64,000 nt of DNA, from NCBI RefSeq assembly GCF_000344805.1, contig NC_020453.1, forward strand, positions 434,001 through 498,000, read 5' to 3'. The translations under genes and the position numbers were made by a program. The notes beneath the pieces were generated by a model. It was not told the origin of the DNA, made no database searches, and was given only the letters and a program-made list of their open reading frames with translations. This DNA is from Bradyrhizobium oligotrophicum S58 (GTDB lineage: Bacteria; Pseudomonadota; Alphaproteobacteria; Rhizobiales; Xanthobacteraceae). Positions 33,145 to 41,802 of the stretch are shown here, piece by piece; the stretch's first letter is position 1; the number at the start of each line of letters is the position of its first letter.

Positions 33145-34062
33145 ATGAGCGTGCTGTCCCGAATCTCCACCGCAAACGACGAGCGCTCGGCACGGCTGGC
33201 CGGCATCGGCCTGATGCTGCTGTCGATTTCGATGTTCTCGTTCGGCGACGCCTTGGGCAAGTTCCTGGTGTCGACCTATGCCGTCGGCCAGCTGCTTTGC
33301 TTACGCGCCTGCGCGGCGCTGCTGCTGCTCGCGCCGTTCATCTGGCGAAACCGCGCCGCTTTCATGCAGCTGGAGCGGCCATGGCTGCAGCTGGTGCGCG
33401 TGATCCTGTCGACGCTCGAGGTCGCGGCGTTCTTCCTCGCCACCGTCTATCTGCCGCTCGCCGACGTCATCACCTACTATCTCGCCGGGCCCATTTTCGT
33501 CACCGCGCTGTCGGCGCTGGTGCTGCGCGAGCATGTCGGCTGGCGGCGCTGGACGGCGATCCTGATCGGCTTCTGCGGCGTGCTGATCGCGCTCCGGCCC
33601 TCGGCGCAGACCTTCAGCCTTCCGGCGCTGATCGCGCTGGGCGGCAGTCTCTCTTTCGCGGTGCTGATGCTGATCACGCGTTCGCTCCGCGCCACGCCTG
33701 ATATCGTGATGGCCTCGTCGCAATTCGTCGGCACCTTCCTGCTTGGCGCCGCCATGGCCTCGTTCGGCTGGGTGACGCCGACGCCCGGCAGCCTGGTGCT
33801 GTTCGCCGCCGCCGGCATCATCTCGGTGACCGCGTTGTTCTGCGTCAACCGCTCGCTGAAGCTGGCGCCGGCCTCGGTGGTCGTGCCCTATCAGTACACG
33901 ATGATCGTCTGGGCCGTGCTGTTCGGCTTCCTCGTCTTCGGCGACGTGCCGCATCCGGCGACGATCGTCGGCGCCATCATCATCATCGGCGCGGGGCTCT
34001 ACATCTACTTGCGCGAACGCGGCCTGGGGCAGGGGGCGGGTGCGGTGAATCCGCCGGTGTAG
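33145..34062 (+). CDS. DMT-family (EamA) transporter
   Basis: A 305-residue inner-membrane protein with about ten predicted helices in two EamA repeats (repeat 1 about 20-150, repeat 2 about 160-290). It starts MSVLSRISTAN and shows the usual GDALGKFLVS and PFIWRNRAAF features of the first repeat. Such proteins export or import small metabolites; the substrate cannot be told. The Glu/Arg-rich end of helix 10 (YIYLRERG) is typical. It reads divergently from obgE. Confidence 0.92.
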   Translation: MSVLSRISTANDERSARLAGIGLMLLSISMFSFGDALGKFLVSTYAVGQLLCLRACAALLLLAPFIWRNRAAFMQLERPWLQLVRVILSTLEVAAFFLATVYLPLADVITYYLAGPIFVTALSALVLREHVGWRRWTAILIGFCGVLIALRPSAQTFSLPALIALGGSLSFAVLMLITRSLRATPDIVMASSQFVGTFLLGAAMASFGWVTPTPGSLVLFAAAGIISVTALFCVNRSLKLAPASVVVPYQYTMIVWAVLFGFLVFGDVPHPATIVGAIIIIGAGLYIYLRERGLGQGAGAVNPPV

Positions 34063-34076
34063 CGATCCCCACCGCT

Positions 34077-34197
34077 GTCGTCCCTGCGAACGCAGGGACC
34101 CATACTCCGCGGCCGTCGTGGCGATACACCGCTGTAGCTTCAGCTCGGTGCATCACCGGCTTCGGTGGTTATGGGTCCCTGCGTTCGCAGGGACGAC
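34077..34197. repeat. Intergenic palindromic element (GTCCCTGCGAACGCAGGGAC family)
   Basis: Two copies of a 20-bp near-perfect palindrome, GTCCCTGCGAACGCAGGGAC and GTCCCTGCGTTCGCAGGGAC, stand in inverted orientation at the two ends, with CCATA/TATGG next to them. It separates the convergent DMT and acetyltransferase genes and can fold as a long stem or as two separate hairpins. Confidence 0.8.
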
Positions 34198-34223
34198 ACC
34201 TTTTGTGTAACGGCGAGCGAGGC

Positions 34224-34823
34224 CTACCGCCGCCCCGTATTCGCCCAGGCCTTCAGCGAGGCCCACACACCTCGGGTCAGGCGGAAGGCGTCGACCGGGG
34301 CGGAGGAGCCGATCACCTCGAAGCGATGCAGCTCGACGCCGGTCCATTGGAAGCCGCACTTTTCGAGGATGTTGCGTGAGGCGGGGTTGCTGACGCGGGC
34401 GTGCCCGATCAGCAAATTGTCTTCGCTCTCTTCAAAGAAATCATCGATTGCGGCGCGGGCTGCCTCGGTGCCGAAGCCGCGGCCCCAATGCTCGACGCCG
34501 AGCCAGTAGCCGAGCTCGGCACGGCCGGGTCTGGGACGGTTGACGCCGACCATGCCGATCGGTGCGTCCAGATGCTCGATCAGGAAGGCGGTCTCACCGG
34601 TCTGCTCCAGCGACCGCACGAAGCGGGCGGCGTCGACCTCGGAATAGGGATGCGGCAGGCGGCGGGTGTTCTCGGCGATGCGACGGTCATTGGCGAGCCG
34701 GGCCATGGCTGTCACGTCCGCAAGAACCGGCGGACGCAGTGTCAGCCGCGCGGTCTCGAGGACGCGAGGTCTCGCCTCGCGCAAGGTGGGAGTCGTGATG
34801 TCCTGCAGCATGTCGGGCTCCAT
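34224..34823 (-). CDS. GNAT-family N-acetyltransferase (RimJ/RimL-like)
   Basis: A 199-residue acetyltransferase of the RimJ/RimL type. LETARLTLRPPVLADVTAMARLAND starts the fold, and LGYWLGVEHWGRGFGTEAARA holds the acetyl-CoA pyrophosphate loop (Q/R-x-x-G-x-G/A pattern read as RGFGTE). The end part NPASRNILEKCGF is typical. Substrate unknown. Start is MEPDM at 34823 or MLQDI at 34811; the latter has GGAG 7 nt upstream. Confidence 0.9.
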   Translation of the reverse strand: MEPDMLQDITTPTLREARPRVLETARLTLRPPVLADVTAMARLANDRRIAENTRRLPHPYSEVDAARFVRSLEQTGETAFLIEHLDAPIGMVGVNRPRPGRAELGYWLGVEHWGRGFGTEAARAAIDDFFEESEDNLLIGHARVSNPASRNILEKCGFQWTGVELHRFEVIGSSAPVDAFRLTRGVWASLKAWANTGRR

Positions 34824-34861
34824 CGACGCTTCGGGATCAGCTTGGGATCGACGAAAATGAA

Positions 34862-34891
34862 AAGGGGAGGCCGGTTGTCCCGCCTCCCCTT
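34862..34891 (-). terminator. Terminator of the rplU-rpmA operon
   Basis: A 10-bp stem (AAGGGGAGGC / GCCTCCCCTT) with a 10-nt loop. On the minus strand it is followed by T and TCATTTTCG. It lies 60 bp after the rpmA stop. Confidence 0.75.
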
Positions 34892-34950
34892 GGAGCCATC
34901 TCGCGCTCCGCCGGTTCAACAGGACCCGGCGGACGCATGTTGTTCCACCG

Positions 34951-35220
34951 TTATTCAGCAGCCTCGGCGGCTACCGGACGCACCGAAATGAACGTGCGGT
35001 TGGCGCGGTCATGGAATTCGACGTGGCCTTCCACCTTGGCGAAGATGGTGTGGTCCGTGCCCATGCCGACGTTGAGGCCGGGATGCCAGGTCGTGCCGCG
35101 CTGACGCGCGATGATGTTGCCCGGAATCACGCGCTCGCCGCCGAACGCCTTGATGCCGAGGCGCTTGCCCTTGGAGTCGCGTCCGTTGCGGGATGAACCG
35201 CCTGCCTTTTTATGAGCCAT
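34951..35220 (-). CDS. rpmA: Ribosomal protein bL27
   Basis: Large-subunit protein L27, whose N-terminal tail reaches the peptidyl-transferase centre. It has 89 residues. [20 protein letters not shown] and [20 protein letters not shown] are unmistakable. The ATG at 35220 gives the mature type start; no cleavable leader is present. rplU is upstream on the same strand. Confidence 0.98.
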   Translation of the reverse strand: MAHKKAGGSSRNGRDSKGKRLGIKAFGGERVIPGNIIARQRGTTWHPGLNVGMGTDHTIFAKVEGHVEFHDRANRTFISVRPVAAEAAE

Positions 35221-35351
35221 CGCTCGTCTCCGATCTCTTGCGATCACCTTTAGCGCGATTCCGCCAAGGGATCATTCACATTTGCTGAGCGCGGACAAAA
35301 ATCCGCGCGATGAGGTTCAAGCCGATGCGGCGCGCAAGCGCGCCAGCATGC

Positions 35352-35735
35352 TTACTCCGCGGCCTCGGCCGCCGGGGCTTCCGCCTTGGCCTTCTTCGGC
35401 CGCGGGCCCTTGGTCGGCTTGGCGTTGTCGGTCAGGATCTCGCTGACGCGGATCAAGGTCAGCTCGTCCCGGTAGCCGCGCTTGCGGCGGGAATTCTTGC
35501 GGCGGCGCTTCTTGAACGCGATGACCTTGGGGCCGCGCTTGTGGTCGAGCACCTCGACGGCCACGGACGCGCCGGCCACCGCAGGGATGCCCAGCACCGG
35601 CGTGTCGCCGCCGACCACCAGCACCTCGTTCAACTGCACGATCGTACCGGGCTCACCGTCGATCTTGCCAATCTCGAGCACATCATCCGGGGCGACGCGG
35701 TATTGCTTGCCGCCGGTTTTGATGACTGCGAACAT
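35352..35735 (-). CDS. rplU: Ribosomal protein bL21
   Basis: Large-subunit protein L21. It has 127 residues. MFAVIKTGGKQYRVAPDD and FKKRRRKNSRRKRGYRDELT match the family. The C-terminus has an Ala/Glu/Lys tail (KKAKAEAPAAEAAE), common in rhizobia. The ATG at 35735 gives the conserved MFAVIKTGG start. rpmA follows by 131 bp. Confidence 0.98.
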   Translation of the reverse strand: MFAVIKTGGKQYRVAPDDVLEIGKIDGEPGTIVQLNEVLVVGGDTPVLGIPAVAGASVAVEVLDHKRGPKVIAFKKRRRKNSRRKRGYRDELTLIRVSEILTDNAKPTKGPRPKKAKAEAPAAEAAE

Positions 35736-36100
35736 CGTTCTCATCCTTCGTGTTCGATCCCGGCCTCGACGCCTGATGGCCCCGGGTCGGCTTCTTGTTC
35801 AGTCGTTATGGTTCATGAGGTCCGGCCCGATCGGGGCCGGCGTCGGCGTGTCCCAGGCATCGAGGCCTGTCCGATACGCACAACGACAATCGGCGCGAGA
35901 AGCTCGCGCCGGTCGATCGGGGGCTTATAGCTGCCGGGATCGGGGAGTCAAGGAAAAGGGCGGAGGGCGGCTAGGGAAGGGTGGCAGCTGCGCCCCCCGA
36001 AAGACCCCCATTCGCTATTCGCCTCCCATCCCGCAACCAAACTGTTCCCTCCGCCGTTGTCCGAGCCCAACGCACAACCGCATAGCAGGGCAGGGACCAT
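35736..36100. other. Intergenic region between rplU and the ROK-like gene
   Basis: This 365-bp gap holds two divergent promoters that I cannot pinpoint. A perfect 9-bp hairpin (CGGCGCGAG / CTCGCGCCG with an AAG loop) is at 35891-35911. On the minus strand it would lie in the rplU leader mRNA, so autogenous control is possible but unproven. A GCGAATAG-type motif is near 36009. Confidence 0.4.
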
Positions 36101-37243
36101 ATGGCCGACGACGTCATGACCAAGACCACGGGCATCGCCCGTCACGGCGCCGCGCGGCTGCCGTCGGTCGAGATCGACAGCTTCAACATCGAACTCAAGG
36201 ACGAGGACGGCTTCCTCGGCGACCGCGCCTCCAAGGGCGCCTTCCGCAAGATCCTGGAGCGCTGGCGCAAACCCTTGCGCAAATCGGGTAAGGACCCGTT
36301 CGGCGACGAGGACAGCGAGACCATCAGCAAGAAGGTGCTGGATGCCATCCTGGTCGGCGACGACACCGAGGCCTCCGCCGTGGTGCATTCGGCGATCGAG
36401 GAGTTCGCGCAGGAGCTCGCCCATGTCACCCGCCGCTTCCTGCGCACAAAGGCCTGGACCAAGACCGAATGCATCGTGGTCGGCGGCGGTTTTCGCGACT
36501 CCCGGCTCGGCGAGCTCGCGATCGCGCGTACCGAGATCATCCTCAAGGACGAGGGGTTTGGCGTCGGGCTGGAGCCGATCCGCTACCACCCGGACGATGC
36601 CGGGCTGATCGGCGCGTTGCATCTGGCGCCGTCCTGGATTTTCGAGGCGCATGACAGCATCCTCGCGGTCGACATCGGCGGCACCAACATCCGCTGCGGC
36701 GTGGTCGAGACGTCCTGGAAGAAGGCGCAGGATCTGTCCAAGGCATCGGTCTGGAAGTCCGAGCTGTGGCGCCATGCCGATGACGAGCCGACGCGCGAAG
36801 GCGCGGTCAAGCGGCTCGCCAAGATGCTGAAGGGGCTGATCGAGGAGGCCGACGCCGAGGGTCTCAGGCTCGCGCCCTTCATTGGCATCGCCTGTCCCGG
36901 CGTGATCAACGAGGACGGCTCGATCGTGAAGGGCGCGCAGAACCTGCCGGGCAATTGGGAGAGCAGCAAGTTCAACCTGCCCGCCAGCCTGGTCGAGGCG
37001 ATCCCGATGATCGGCGACCACGACACCGCAGTGCTGATGCACAATGACGGCGTCGTCCAGGGCCTCTCCGAGGTGCCGTTCATGCAGGACTTCGAGCGCT
37101 GGGGCGTGCTGACCATCGGCACCGGGCTCGGCAATGCCCGCTTCACCAACCGCCGCAAGGAAAACGGGCGAAAGGAGAAGGACGACAAGGCCGAGGACAA
37201 GAAGTCCGACGACAAGAAGGCGGCCAAGAAGAAGAAGGATTGA
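36101..37243 (+). CDS. ROK-family-like protein with apparently permuted halves
   Basis: A 380-residue protein of the actin-like sugar-kinase (ROK) fold. DIGGTNIRCGVVE, the phosphate-1 motif normally at the N-terminus, is at 191-203. It is followed by IACPGVINEDGSIVKGAQN, HNDGVVQGLSE and phosphate-2 GTGLGNA (340-346); a Lys/Asp-rich tail then ends the protein. The adenosine-motif part normally at the C-terminus (CIVVGGGFRDSRLGELAI near 125-142, then DDAGLIGALHLAP) is in the N-terminal half. The ROK zinc motif (CGxxGC) is missing. Kinase activity and substrate are unknown. It stands alone between rplU and the Omp25-like gene. Confidence 0.85.
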   Translation: MADDVMTKTTGIARHGAARLPSVEIDSFNIELKDEDGFLGDRASKGAFRKILERWRKPLRKSGKDPFGDEDSETISKKVLDAILVGDDTEASAVVHSAIEEFAQELAHVTRRFLRTKAWTKTECIVVGGGFRDSRLGELAIARTEIILKDEGFGVGLEPIRYHPDDAGLIGALHLAPSWIFEAHDSILAVDIGGTNIRCGVVETSWKKAQDLSKASVWKSELWRHADDEPTREGAVKRLAKMLKGLIEEADAEGLRLAPFIGIACPGVINEDGSIVKGAQNLPGNWESSKFNLPASLVEAIPMIGDHDTAVLMHNDGVVQGLSEVPFMQDFERWGVLTIGTGLGNARFTNRRKENGRKEKDDKAEDKKSDDKKAAKKKKD

Positions 37244-37760
37244 GGAACCGAGCCTGCGGTTGCCAACCGGCCGGTCGGTATGCGGATCGGCGGGTCTGCC
37301 GGGTTATACTGCGACGCAGCAAGATCGCGCGCAGCCGGCAATCGTCCGATTCCAGAAAGTAGAAAAACCGGCGCGCCACCAATCGGATGCGATCGGAACC
37401 CGGTAACCTTGACCGGTTAGGTTAAGGAACGGTTTGCATTGCGGTGCACGCGCCGATGGCCCAGGGTCGTCGGCGTCGCTCAGGCCGGCCGGATTGACCC
37501 CCGTCTCTTCCGTCGGTTTCCCCAAGATGCAGCGACACGGGACCGCCGGCATGTGTCAGCGTACGGCGGTCCCACCTTGTCTTTTTCCTTCGCCTTTCTC
37601 CTGATCTCCGCCGTCTGCCGCAGCCGCCGCTAGTTCGCAGAATGGCCGCCGCAACCACTCTGCCATATATACAAACCGTCTAGTCGGTTTTATAACCGAC
37701 ATCCCAAATGGGGTGGGATTTGACGGCGCAATCTCGCGCCGCATGGAGTGTGAGGACATC
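37244..37760. other. Intergenic region upstream of the Omp25-like gene
   Basis: A 517-bp gap without a convincing gene. The right end is AT-richer than its surroundings and should hold the promoter of the outer-membrane gene. Overlapping palindromes at 37673-37700 are listed separately. Confidence 0.5.
37673..37700. promoter_or_regulatory. Overlapping palindromes, candidate operator
   Basis: Two inverted repeats share one arm: AAACCG-N6-CGGTTT (37673-37690) and GTCGGTT-N4-AACCGAC (37683-37700). They lie 61 bp before the Omp25-like start. The pattern (ACCG-N-CGGT) resembles operators of TetR-type regulators, but no regulator gene is adjacent. Confidence 0.5.
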
Positions 37761-38417
37761 ATGATCAGACGCGCGAGATACCGGATGGCTGCCATGGCGG
37801 TGGCCGCGCTGGCCTGCCGCGGGGCAGAGGCGGCGGACCTGCCGGCGACCACCTCCAAGGCGCCGGCCTATGCCGCCGCGCCGGCAGCGTTCTCCTGGAC
37901 CGGCTTCTATGCCGGCGCCAATATCGGCGGTGCCTTCACCGGCGACGACTCCTTCACGAACACCGCCGGCGCCAATGGCGGCAAGCTGTCCGGCGTGATC
38001 GGCGGCCTGCAGGTCGGCTACAATTACCAGATCTCGCCGATGTTCGCGGTCGGCATCGAGAACGATCTCGAATTCACCGGCCTCTCGCGCAAGGGAGACG
38101 TCGTCAATCCCGCCGTCAGCACGCCCTGGCTCACCTCGGGCCGCGCGCGGGCCGGCATCGCGGTGCTTGATTCGCGCCTGTGGTTGTACGGCACGGCGGG
38201 TCTTGCGGCGGGCGAGCTGAAGGACGGGCCGATCCACAAGATGAAGATAGGCTGGACCGCAGGCGGCGGCGCCGAATGGGCGTTCCAGCCGAAATGGTCG
38301 GCCAAGCTCGAATATCTCTACACCGACCTCAAGCACGACAATTTGCCGGACTGGCGGGCGGCCAAGATCCACTCCGTCCGGGTCGGCTTGAACTATCATT
38401 TCGACCTGTTCCGCTGA
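37761..38417 (+). CDS. Outer-membrane beta-barrel protein (Omp25/Omp31-like)
   Basis: A 218-residue exported barrel. The signal peptide is 1-25 (MIRRARYRMAAMAVAALACRGAEAA), and the mature protein starts ADLP, usual for this family. FSWTGFYAGANIGGAF is the first strand motif, and KWSAKLEYLYTDLKH plus the final VGLNYHFDLFR (aromatic last residue but one) are classic barrel features. These proteins are small porin-like surface antigens of rhizobia and Brucella. The ATG at 37761 was chosen because the signal peptide starts there. Confidence 0.92.
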   Translation: MIRRARYRMAAMAVAALACRGAEAADLPATTSKAPAYAAAPAAFSWTGFYAGANIGGAFTGDDSFTNTAGANGGKLSGVIGGLQVGYNYQISPMFAVGIENDLEFTGLSRKGDVVNPAVSTPWLTSGRARAGIAVLDSRLWLYGTAGLAAGELKDGPIHKMKIGWTAGGGAEWAFQPKWSAKLEYLYTDLKHDNLPDWRAAKIHSVRVGLNYHFDLFR

Positions 38418-38650
38418 CGAGCGTGGCGCAGACCAACGGGTTCGAAGACCCGCGTCAGTATGGGGCCTTCGGAGCGCGAGGGCTCGGCGGTGCAGCTGTC
38501 GAGCCGCCGCGCGCGGTCCGCTTCCCCGAGCGGACCGCGACGGCGCGCATGCGCGAGGGCCTGGGAAAAATTCGGCCGGCTGCCTTGTCACCCCCCGCAT
38601 CGTGCCCTAGAAGACGCCCGACCCGGGGGCGCCGCCCCTGATTTGCGCCT

Positions 38651-38740
38651 GGAGAGGTGGCAGAGTGGTTGAATGCACCGCACTCGAAATGCGGCATAGG
38701 TGCAAGCCTATCGGGGGTTCGAATCCCTCCCTCTCCGCCA
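38651..38740 (+). tRNA. tRNA-Ser (CGA)
   Basis: A 90-nt class II tRNA. The acceptor GGAGAGG pairs with CCTCTCC before the discriminator G, and CCA is encoded. The anticodon stem is CCGCA/TGCGG with loop CTCGAAA, so the anticodon is CGA at 38685-38687. A long variable arm (AGGTGCAAGCCTATC area) and GGTTCGAATCC T-arm confirm a serine tRNA reading UCG codons. Confidence 0.97.
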
Positions 38741-38788
38741 TTCCACCCGCCCACTGCGCGTTGGTCGGGCTTTCATGAGCCGTGATCG

Positions 38789-39547
38789 GTGAGCCAGACG
38801 TTCGATTCCGCGGCCCCCGATCCTGTCGCCCTGGACAAGCTGAAATTCCGCATTCAGGCGTTGCGCGCCAAGACCATCGCCAATGGCTGCACCGAGGACG
38901 AGGCGCTGTCCGCCGCCGCCAAGGTCGCCGAGCTGCTCGATCGCCATGATCTGTCGCTGTCGGACATCGAGCTGCGCGCGGCGCCCTGCGAGCGCAAGGT
39001 CTACGAGACCCATCGCAAGAAGCGCATTCCGCTCGACGACTGCATCGGCGCGATCGCGCATTTCTGCGATTGCCGGGTCTGGCGCGAGAAGAATGCCGCC
39101 GGCGACAACAGCTACGTGTTCTTCGGCCTGTCAGCCGATGTCGAGGTGGCGCATTATCTGGCCGAATTGATCGACAACGCGGTGCGCGCCGAACTCGGCC
39201 GCTTCAAGACCTCGGCCGACTACCGCCGCTTCCGGCATCAGGAGCGGCATCTCGCCAACGCCTCCTTCGCGCTCGGCATGGTGGCGTCGATCGCGGACCG
39301 GTTGGTGGCGATGAAGAAGAGCCGCGACCAAGTCAACGAAAGCACCGGCCGCGGCCTGGTCGTGCTCAAGACGTCGGTCGTCGATGCGGAGTTCGACAAG
39401 CTCGATCTCAATCTGCGGACCGCCCGCTCGACGAGCCGGATGGTGTCGATGACGGCCTATGAGGCAGGCGGCGCCGCCGGAGCGACGCTCGCCATCAATC
39501 CGGGTGTCGGCGACGCGCCGTCGCGGACGGGTTCGAAGGGCGGTTGA
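38789..39547 (+). CDS. DUF2786-domain protein
   Basis: A 252-residue soluble protein. Residues 12-55 resemble DUF2786 (DKLKFRIQALRAKTIANGCTEDEA reads as the typical helical pair). A following domain (about 70-200) has CIGAIAHFCDCRVWRE, a Tyr/Phe-rich strand YVFFGLSADVEVAHYLAEL and RFRHQERHLANASFALGM. Function unknown. The GTG start at 38789 has only a weak ribosome-binding site. It follows tRNA-Ser by 48 bp. Confidence 0.82.
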   Translation: MSQTFDSAAPDPVALDKLKFRIQALRAKTIANGCTEDEALSAAAKVAELLDRHDLSLSDIELRAAPCERKVYETHRKKRIPLDDCIGAIAHFCDCRVWREKNAAGDNSYVFFGLSADVEVAHYLAELIDNAVRAELGRFKTSADYRRFRHQERHLANASFALGMVASIADRLVAMKKSRDQVNESTGRGLVVLKTSVVDAEFDKLDLNLRTARSTSRMVSMTAYEAGGAAGATLAINPGVGDAPSRTGSKGG

Positions 39548-39610
39548 TAGGATCCCCGGTGCGCCGTCACGCAGGCTCTGGCATCTCTGACGGATTGGTC
39601 CGTGACCGCC

Positions 39611-40219
39611 TCAGCTCTTCGGGCTACTCCCCTTCAACGCATTCCAGGCGGCCTGATTGGCAGCGTCGAACGCCTTGCGGGATTCGCTCAAGGCGGCACT
39701 GAACACCGACCAGGACTGAGCACCGGTCTGTTTCAATGCCTCGAGATGGGCGCCCGCCTGTGCCGCGTCGGTCTTGAGCTGCTTCAGCACGGCATCGACA
39801 TCGGTGGTTCCGGCCGTCGTGACGTTGATCGCCGCCTCGCGGAATCTGTCGGCCGACTCGCGCCAGGCCTTTGCCTGCGCGGCGGCGATGTCCTTGAACG
39901 CTGCCTGCTGCTGCTCGGCCTGCTTGCCGGCCGTGTCGAAATAAGCCTTCATCTGGCTTTCGAACCCGGCCCAATGCTGGTCGAGCTCCGTCTTCGCGGT
40001 GGCCAGCGCGGCGTCGCCGGCCTCCGCTTGCGTCTTGAGCAGGGCTTCGAGCTCGCGGCGCCGCTTCTTCAGGTCCGCGATGATCTCTTCGGCCTTCAGC
40101 TTGGACGCTGCTTCCGTCTCGGCCGCCTTCACTCCGAGTGACTCCAGCGCGGCATCCATCTCGTGGAGGCGCTCCCTGGCCCAATTCAAGTAGACATTCA
40201 TGGTGCTCTGCGCCGACAT
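39611..40219 (-). CDS. Phasin-like coiled-coil protein
   Basis: A 202-residue, almost wholly helical, Ala/Lys/Glu-rich protein with no membrane segment. Heptad character runs through residues about 15-140 (LHEMDAALESLGVKAAETEA; LKKRRRELEALLKTQAEA). The C-terminal part has WSVFSAALSESRKAFDAANQ. The composition recalls phasins or apolipoprotein-like proteins that coat PHB granules, but I see no diagnostic motif. Convergent with the DUF2786 gene, 63 bp away. Confidence 0.75.
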   Translation of the reverse strand: MSAQSTMNVYLNWARERLHEMDAALESLGVKAAETEAASKLKAEEIIADLKKRRRELEALLKTQAEAGDAALATAKTELDQHWAGFESQMKAYFDTAGKQAEQQQAAFKDIAAAQAKAWRESADRFREAAINVTTAGTTDVDAVLKQLKTDAAQAGAHLEALKQTGAQSWSVFSAALSESRKAFDAANQAAWNALKGSSPKS

Positions 40220-40403
40220 CGTCGATCTCCTTCTATCTGCCCAGGAGCAAGCATATAAAAACAACACCGTGTAGTTTTGACCTGAGTCAAGTCCGGCGCC
40301 CTCGGGGTTTCACGTTCCGGTGCACGGGGCGACGCCCCACCGCATGGCCACGCGCCGCTGATGAATGCTAATCGTGTCGCCGGGCCCATGAGAGTCAGTC
40401 GGA

Positions 40404-40736
40404 ATGACCCGCGACGAATTTCGAACGCTCGCTTTGTCGTTCGCCGGAACGACGCAAGCTCCTCACTTCGACCGCACAGCGTTCAAGGCCAAGCGAATCT
40501 TCGCCACATTGGCCGCGGATGGACGATCCGCCAACCTGCTGCTCACCCCGGAGGAGCAGGAGTTCTTCAGCGCGGTCAATCCGGCCGGCTTCCGCCGTCT
40601 CGCCAACAAATGGGGCGACCAGGGCTGGACCTGCGCCACCCTTGCAGATGTCGATGCCGGCCTGATGCGTGACGTGCTCGCCAAGGCCTGGCACTTGGCG
40701 AGCCCGTCGAAGCCAGTGCGGCCCCGGCGCAAATGA
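40404..40736 (+). CDS. MmcQ/YjbR-family protein
   Basis: A 110-residue protein of the YjbR fold. MTRDEFRTLALSFAGTTQAPHFDR is the typical start, and the KRIFATL, LLLTPEEQ and WGDQGWTCATLADVD segments follow the family. Members have a DNA-binding-like fold, but function is not established. It stands between divergent and convergent neighbours as a single gene. Confidence 0.88.
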   Translation: MTRDEFRTLALSFAGTTQAPHFDRTAFKAKRIFATLAADGRSANLLLTPEEQEFFSAVNPAGFRRLANKWGDQGWTCATLADVDAGLMRDVLAKAWHLASPSKPVRPRRK

Positions 40737-40788
40737 GCTCGGCGGCCGATGTGTCCCGGCCGCTGACGCTTGCGGCGCACTGACGCCG

Positions 40789-41802
40789 CTACACCCTTCG
40801 CCCGACCATCAGCAGGATGCCGCCGATCTGCGGCAGCAGCGCCAGCAGGATCAGGCGGAGCATGACGAAGTCGTCGGCGGAGGGCTTCATGACGCCGCGC
40901 GACACCCACGCCACCAGCTTGATCGCGGCCTCGGTCTGCGGATCGGCGGTCTGGCTCACGGTGGCCATCGCGGCATCCAGCGCCTGGCGGCGCTCGGCGA
41001 CCGCGGCCTCGCGCTCCCTGCAGAACTTGCCGACGCCGCCCTTGCACTCGCGGTCGCGCGCGGTCATGGCGTCGGACAGCGCGGTCTGCGCGGCCTGCAC
41101 CGCAGGTGTCACGCGCGACGCGCGCGCCAGGGTGACGTCGCTGATGTTGGTCGAGGCGAAGCCGATGCCGGCGGTGACGGCGAACACGAAGGTCATCACC
41201 CACACGATCCAGCCGGCCAGCGCCGAGGCAGGGTGCCGCGCGTGCCACAGCCGCGCGGCGCAGGTCGGCATGACAAGCGCGACGAGATCGGCGGTCACGC
41301 CGATCGCGAGGAACATCCAGCCGGCGGTGCTGTTCGATCCCAGCGAATGCGCGTACCAGCCGTTCATGGCCATGCCGACGGCGGCGAGCGCGAGAGCCGC
41401 CAGCTGCAACAGGATCGCGGAGGCGCTGAGGCGCGGGCGTTCGGCCGCTCGCGCGACGGGCGGTACGTTCGGCGCGACGATTTCGCCATGCAGCGCCAGT
41501 GCTGCGTCACGCGATGCCATCGTGGCCGGTGCCGTGTCGGCCGGGATCGCGGCTGCGGCGGCGCTAGCGGCCGCCTCCGTGCGGGACGGATCGGCCACGG
41601 CTGGCGTCTTCGCCGGCTCGTTCACGTACTCCAGGAAGTCCGGCATGATCAGCGTCTCGGACGCGAGCATCTCGTCGTCCAGCGCTGCCTTGGTTTTCTT
41701 CGGCCGCGACCGCGGTTTGGCGACGGGGCGCTTTGGGCGCGGCTTGGCCGTCTTCGGCCGCTGCCAGGGAATGATCGACGCTACTACGGACTCATCAGCC
41801 AT
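40789..41802 (-). CDS. Membrane protein with proline/lysine-rich N-terminus
   Basis: A 337-residue protein I do not recognise. Residues 1-45 are very basic and Pro-rich (RPKTAKPRPKRPVAKPRSRP). Four hydrophobic stretches follow at about 120-140, 150-170, 190-215 and 310-335. Between the third and fourth lies a soluble segment of about 90 residues with two cysteines (DRECKGGVGKFCRE) and coiled-coil character. The arrangement resembles a small envelope anchor, but no function can be given. The ATG at 41802 has GGAG 7 nt upstream; the longer start has none. Confidence 0.78.
   Translation of the reverse strand: MADESVVASIIPWQRPKTAKPRPKRPVAKPRSRPKKTKAALDDEMLASETLIMPDFLEYVNEPAKTPAVADPSRTEAAASAAAAAIPADTAPATMASRDAALALHGEIVAPNVPPVARAAERPRLSASAILLQLAALALAAVGMAMNGWYAHSLGSNSTAGWMFLAIGVTADLVALVMPTCAARLWHARHPASALAGWIVWVMTFVFAVTAGIGFASTNISDVTLARASRVTPAVQAAQTALSDAMTARDRECKGGVGKFCREREAAVAERRQALDAAMATVSQTADPQTEAAIKLVAWVSRGVMKPSADDFVMLRLILLALLPQIGGILLMVGRRV

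Noticed and set aside
38651..38740. tRNA-Ser as an integration site of a mobile element
   Set aside because: No integrase, direct repeat of the tRNA 3' end or foreign gene block lies beside it.
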